From positions 1 through 33,700 of the forward strand of contig JAFTPS010000015.1 of assembly GCA_017463185.1 (NCBI GenBank): a stretch of DNA of 33,700 nt, in the 5' to 3' direction. The notes under the pieces are model-generated. The model was not told the origin of the DNA, did no database searches, and saw nothing but the letters and a program-made list of their open reading frames with translations. Each line of letters opens with the position of its first letter. Position 1 is the stretch's first letter. This document shows, in pieces, positions 30,447-33,700 of the stretch. The position numbers and the translations under genes were made by a program. This DNA is from Alphaproteobacteria bacterium (GTDB taxonomy: Bacteria; Pseudomonadota; Alphaproteobacteria; Rs-D84).

Positions 30447-31952
30447 ATGAAAATATTACCTAAATTTTTGGTTCAGTGTTCGTTATTGGTTCTGATTCCG
30501 GCGGGGGCAAATGCGGCGGGGACTTATTATACTGGGAATTATCAGTCGCCTCAATCGCGCTATACCCAGAAATCGTATGCCAGCACGCGTTCCACGAATT
30601 ATTCGTCCCAGGGTGTGTCCTCTTATAATCAGCAACAGTATGCCAATGCGGGATACACAACGAATCGCAATATGCGTCAGCAAAATTCCCGTAATCAACA
30701 ATCGCAGGGGCAGACACAGCGTGCGTCAGCCACAACAAATACAAATAAAAATGGTTTCTATTTGGAAGCAGGATTGTCTAAGCAGGCCGCTATGTGGCAG
30801 TTTGAGATGAATGAATCCGCGTCAATTTTGCACTATGATAATATTGATTGGGCGGTATTTGATGTAAAGGGCGCGTATGTATTTGATGCCGGTTCCACCA
30901 AGATGCAGGTAAATGCTGGATTTAAGTATGGTATTCAGACCGGTGAATCCACAATGGTGGACGATGATATTACCAATGGTGGATACTTTATCACCACCTG
31001 GGGCGAGGATGAAGACGGTGATGGCAAAATAGATACAGTTTTAGGTGACCAAACGGGGCATGCACTGTCAATTGGTACCAGCAAAGATGGCACTATGATG
31101 GAATTTAATGCCGGGTTTGGTTTGACCGATTTCTTTACATGGGGTCGGGTAAAAGTGACCCCCAGTATTGGTTGGCGTTATTTGAAATATGAATTGGAAA
31201 CAACCAATAACTATGGTGTGTCAATTGATACATACAATGGTGAAGGGGGGTGCATAACCGTTGATGGTGAAACGCAATGCGACCCAGTGTTGGTGGCGTA
31301 TGATACGGCCGGCAATCAGATTATTTTGACCCGTAATGATAATAATGAAATAGAATTGCCAAGTACCGGCAGCTATAATTTCATTGATACAAATGGTACA
31401 TATTATTATGACCAACCGGGTGTTAGTCATTCGTACGAGGTTGAATGGTCTGGTCCATATTTAGCGTTGGATATGTTGTATGATATCAATGTAAATAATT
31501 ATGTAAACGGTTATGTTGAATTGGGTTTGCCGGGATATTCCGCAATCGGGGACCAGCCATATCGTTTTGACTGGGCACATCCAAAATCTGTTGAGGACGA
31601 GGCCGGTATTGGTTCCGCTTTCCATTTGGGATTGGGGGCGAATTGGTCCACAAAAATTACAGATGCGGTATCGTTGTCAATTGGTGTGACATATGATTAT
31701 TATTCGGTATCTGACGCAGACGCGAAAACATATCTGAACGAGGGGTATTATACCGATTTGTATAACGCCAGATTGGAATTATATGAATCAGAAGGACACG
31801 ATGAAGCGTATATGTTAGAAAATGATACTATTGCCCAGAATATTGTTCAACTAGAGGAAGATTGTCCTGGTTGGGTGTGTTCCGCCAGTGGCGAAATAGA
31901 ATCATTCTATAAATCATTGGGCGTTCGTGTTGGTGTAAATGCAAAGTTCTGA
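30447..31952 (+). CDS. Outer-membrane beta-barrel protein, N-terminal Gln/Tyr/Ser-rich
   Basis: A 501-aa protein. A signal peptide (MKILPKFLVQCSLLVLIPAG...) is followed by a low-complexity stretch (about 27-100) rich in Tyr, Gln, Ser and Asn. A barrel-like body begins at NGFYLEAGLSKQAAMW and alternates strands (FDVKGAYVFD, MQVNAGFKYGIQTG, VKVTPSIGWRYLKYELE, YVNGYVELGLPGYSA, FHLGLGANWS, SLSIGVTYDYYSV) with long acidic loops. It ends SLGVRVGVNAKF, a terminal Phe typical of BAM substrates. An acidic DEDGDGKID loop (about 191-199) resembles a calcium-binding loop. The body loosely recalls omptin-type barrels, but I do not see the paired Asp/His catalytic residues. Surface exposure is inferred. 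Confidence 0.72.
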   Translation: MKILPKFLVQCSLLVLIPAGANAAGTYYTGNYQSPQSRYTQKSYASTRSTNYSSQGVSSYNQQQYANAGYTTNRNMRQQNSRNQQSQGQTQRASATTNTNKNGFYLEAGLSKQAAMWQFEMNESASILHYDNIDWAVFDVKGAYVFDAGSTKMQVNAGFKYGIQTGESTMVDDDITNGGYFITTWGEDEDGDGKIDTVLGDQTGHALSIGTSKDGTMMEFNAGFGLTDFFTWGRVKVTPSIGWRYLKYELETTNNYGVSIDTYNGEGGCITVDGETQCDPVLVAYDTAGNQIILTRNDNNEIELPSTGSYNFIDTNGTYYYDQPGVSHSYEVEWSGPYLALDMLYDINVNNYVNGYVELGLPGYSAIGDQPYRFDWAHPKSVEDEAGIGSAFHLGLGANWSTKITDAVSLSIGVTYDYYSVSDADAKTYLNEGYYTDLYNARLELYESEGHDEAYMLENDTIAQNIVQLEEDCPGWVCSASGEIESFYKSLGVRVGVNAKF

Positions 31953-31956
31953 TGAT

Positions 31957-32574
31957 ATGCGTGGGATAAAGAATATTTTTGTTGGGGTTTCTTTCTGTCT
32001 GTTGGTGTTGACCGGGGCAGGGGCCGTGGATTTACACGGCACCGCCGCGGTCAACATTACCAGTGATACGGCGGCCACGGCAAAAAATATGGCTTTTGAC
32101 GAGGCTAGACGGCAAATTATAACCGATACCCTGCGGCAATATGCAATTGTGGAACAACTGATTCCCGCGGTTCAGAATGCAAAATCGTCCGAATTAATGA
32201 ATCTGATTTCTGCATCCAGTATTGATGGGGAGCAATTGTCCGATACGACATATTCAGCAAATATTTCTATGACGGTTGATGTGGATGCGGCGCGTACATG
32301 GATGGCGGAAAATAATATACAAAATTGGTTGCGTGATGGTGCGTCTGATGACCGGTTTGTAGTGATTGTAAATATGTCAGATGCCGTTGCCAATTGGATG
32401 GATTTACAGCAAATTGCCCGCAATGAAAAAATAGACCCGATTACCCGCAATATGACGGGAAACAGTGCGATGTTGGAACTGCCCGCGTCCGTGCGTGCAA
32501 AATTTACCATTGCCCTGCGCGAGGGGGGGTGGCGCTATGCTAATGCGGATGGCGCATTACGTATTTGGAAATAG
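31957..32574 (+). CDS. Exported protein of unknown function
   Basis: A 205-aa product. A signal peptide (MRGIKNIFVGVSFCLLVLTG...) precedes a mature domain starting VDLHGTAAVNITSDTAATAK. It has helical NMAFDEARRQIITDTLRQYA and strands such as TTYSANISMTVDVD. The Ala-x-x-Glu-Ala-Arg helix near the start of the mature part recalls the N-terminal domain of FlgT- or LPP20-like envelope proteins; this is weak. ATG 31957 starts a clean signal peptide 5 bases after the stop of the barrel gene; an ATG at 31939 in the same frame would overlap it by 14 bases. No ribosome site is obvious, so translation may be coupled to the barrel gene. Confidence 0.65.
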   Translation: MRGIKNIFVGVSFCLLVLTGAGAVDLHGTAAVNITSDTAATAKNMAFDEARRQIITDTLRQYAIVEQLIPAVQNAKSSELMNLISASSIDGEQLSDTTYSANISMTVDVDAARTWMAENNIQNWLRDGASDDRFVVIVNMSDAVANWMDLQQIARNEKIDPITRNMTGNSAMLELPASVRAKFTIALREGGWRYANADGALRIWK

Positions 32575-32586
32575 GGTTTTAATTCC

Positions 32587-32614
32587 TTGACTTTTATTTT
32601 TGTTGGGGTATGTT
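32587..32614 (+). promoter_or_regulatory. Promoter of the 32642 gene
   Basis: TTGACT (32587-32592), 16-bp spacer, TATGTT (32609-32614). The start point near 32620 lies after the TTG-initiated longer frame (32600) and before the TTG at 32642, so it decides the start codon. Confidence 0.55.
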
Positions 32615-32641
32615 TTTCGCGTAAATACTAAGGGGAAAGAA

Positions 32642-33517
32642 TTGAAAAAAATATCACTGATTTCATTGTTTTTGTTGTTGCCGTTTTCTGTGTTTGCCGA
32701 TGAAGTGGCAACCGATACTGCAACTGATACGCCGGCAACATTGGATTTGGTAATTCGGCGCATTGGATTAGAATGGTCTAAAACAGAATTGAAAAATGAA
32801 TCTCATTATCAGGAATCTCCTGTATCTGCTTTAAATGCGGATTCTCAGGATTTTGTAAAAGGGTTTTTTGATACCGCATTGGAATATAAACATGACCGGT
32901 TTCAGTGGAATAACAGCCTGTTTATGGAATATGGTGAAACCAAATTAAAACCATATGACGAACCCGCAACAGTCAGTGAAAACGCCGATGACATTTTGTT
33001 TTCCAGTAATTTGGACTATGCGTGTTGGGATTTTTCGGGGATAAAATTTGGCCCGACGATTCGTGGCGCGTATGATACAGAATTTGTTGCGCGTGATGAT
33101 ACGCCGCGCCAGAATATTGCCCGTGCGAATGCGGGTCTGTCGTTGTTTGATAATAAAGTTATCAAAAGTTTATATTTAACCGGTGTATATGAATACGATT
33201 TTACATATGCTGGTGAACAAACCGCAAAATTGGCGTCGGAACTTGGATGGCGTTTAGAGTACGAGGTTCGCAAAGGTGTTAAATTTTCATCCAATGGATA
33301 TTATCGTAAATACCTAAGTTATTCGGACTATGTCGCGACTGATTTAACATATGATTTTAGTGCTATTGTGCGTATGGATACGAATCTGTGGGGGGATTTG
33401 ACAATGGGGCCGTATGCCCAGTATCGTCGTGCCCACGCCCGTGGTGCTGATGTTTATGGCAGTAATTTTATAATGGGAATATCATTTAATTATATAACCA
33501 AATTTGGCCTGAAATAA
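32642..33517 (+). CDS. Outer-membrane barrel-like protein, TTG start
   Basis: A 291-aa product. The start is TTG 32642, preceded by AGGGG at 6-base spacing, giving the signal peptide MKKISLISLFLLLPFSVFAD. The mature protein has a short Thr/Asp-rich linker, then a strand-rich body with alternating aromatic residues: LDLVIRRIGLEWSKTEL, FFDTALEYKHDRFQWNNSL, GIKFGPTIRGAYDTEFVA, SLYLTGVYEYDFTYAG, LGWRLEYEVRKGVKFSSNGY, WGDLTMGPYAQYRRAHA, FIMGISFNYITKFGLK. This fits an outer-membrane barrel of 10-12 strands. The end is not a terminal Phe. It is preceded by its own promoter and followed by a terminator; function is unknown. Confidence 0.7.
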   Translation: MKKISLISLFLLLPFSVFADEVATDTATDTPATLDLVIRRIGLEWSKTELKNESHYQESPVSALNADSQDFVKGFFDTALEYKHDRFQWNNSLFMEYGETKLKPYDEPATVSENADDILFSSNLDYACWDFSGIKFGPTIRGAYDTEFVARDDTPRQNIARANAGLSLFDNKVIKSLYLTGVYEYDFTYAGEQTAKLASELGWRLEYEVRKGVKFSSNGYYRKYLSYSDYVATDLTYDFSAIVRMDTNLWGDLTMGPYAQYRRAHARGADVYGSNFIMGISFNYITKFGLK

Positions 33518-33542
33518 AAATCCCCCGAATGGGGGATTTTTT
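33516..33542 (+). terminator. Intrinsic terminator
   Basis: AAAAATCCCCC / GGGGGATTTTTT stem with loop GAAT, right after the 32642 gene. Confidence 0.85.
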
Positions 33543-33700
33543 AGTGAATGGTGAACAGTGGTGAATGTTATAAACATAAAATTGAGAATCATATAATCAT
33601 TATTATTTTACTCACCACTTACACCACCCATTTTTTTCACAATAAAAAAACCGCCGTATGGCGTACTCAGTCTGGGTTTGCTGGGAATTTTTTATGCCGA
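33543..33700. other. Intergenic repeats at the window edge
   Basis: GTGAATGGTGAACAGTGGTG and a later CTCACCACTTACACCACC can pair. On the minus strand CGCCATACGGCG followed by GTTTTTTT (about 33660-33641) looks like a terminator for a gene to the right. The last bases (CTGGGAATTTTTTATGCCGA, 33681-33700) match the CTGGG...TTTTATGCCGA part of repeat copy A (7902-7932), so a third module probably continues past the edge. Confidence 0.5.

Noticed and set aside
30447..31952. Omptin protease assignment for the barrel protein
   Set aside because: The body has a loosely omptin-like run (DWAHPKSVED), but the paired Asp and Asp-x-His catalytic residues are not visible.

Overview
The window reads as a chromosome segment of a Gram-negative bacterium, most likely an uncultured alphaproteobacterium of the gut-associated kind. 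Reasons are the rpsB/tsf pair, polA, tyrS, pth, ssb and rpsU core genes, an MsbA-type exporter, several outer-membrane barrel proteins, a CarD-family regulator and an EnvC-like divisome factor. Many small cysteine-rich secreted proteins with no obvious relatives add to this. The lineage is inferred from gene content and style; no 16S gene is present.

Layout. 1-6600: the tail of a glycosyltransferase, a DUF3419/BtaA-like SAM-binding protein, a secreted Cys-rich protein, a CarD regulator, then minus-strand MsbA-type ABC exporter + AT-hook-like protein (coupled) and a serine hydrolase. 6644-7067: one strong promoter drives tRNA-Ala(TGC) and rpsU. 7068-11050: an accessory island with stacked inverted repeats, a dispersed repeat module, and a complete diversity-generating retroelement (DGR). 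The DGR holds a secreted target gene with a C-terminal variable repeat (VR), downstream hairpins, a template repeat (TR), a 108-aa accessory protein, a small secreted protein and the reverse transcriptase. 11059-14212: ssb, a serine DNA invertase resembling the Bacteroides Mpi type, and a subtilase with a probable C-terminal barrel. 14307-17007: a structured leader or small RNA ahead of a 79-aa protein, then rpsB, an unusual 89-aa gene, and tsf. 17061-25600: radical SAM protein, tyrS, a secreted Cys-rich protein whose start lies in the dispersed repeat, an EnvC-like factor, polA, a small barrel protein and pth. 25623-33541: two large secreted Cys-rich proteins, tRNA-Leu with the rare anticodon AAG, and a run of envelope genes.

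Main discovery. VR (8315-8446) and TR (8670-8801) are both 132 nt and align without gaps. They differ at 15 positions, and every one is an adenine in TR (15 of 26 TR adenines changed). That is the hallmark of adenine-specific mutagenic homing. The RT carries the DGR-type motifs IGNLTSQ and YCDD. The target is a short exported protein whose variable residues fall in Asn-Asn pairs between cysteines, unlike an ordinary C-type lectin target. No Avd gene is recognisable; a 108-aa protein of another kind occupies its place.

The window therefore joins three possible sources of surface diversity: a DGR, an Mpi-like invertase, and repeat modules lying at secreted-protein genes (7810-7941, 20319-20420, and the extreme right end). 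The DGR is well supported. A functional link between invertase and repeats is a hypothesis.
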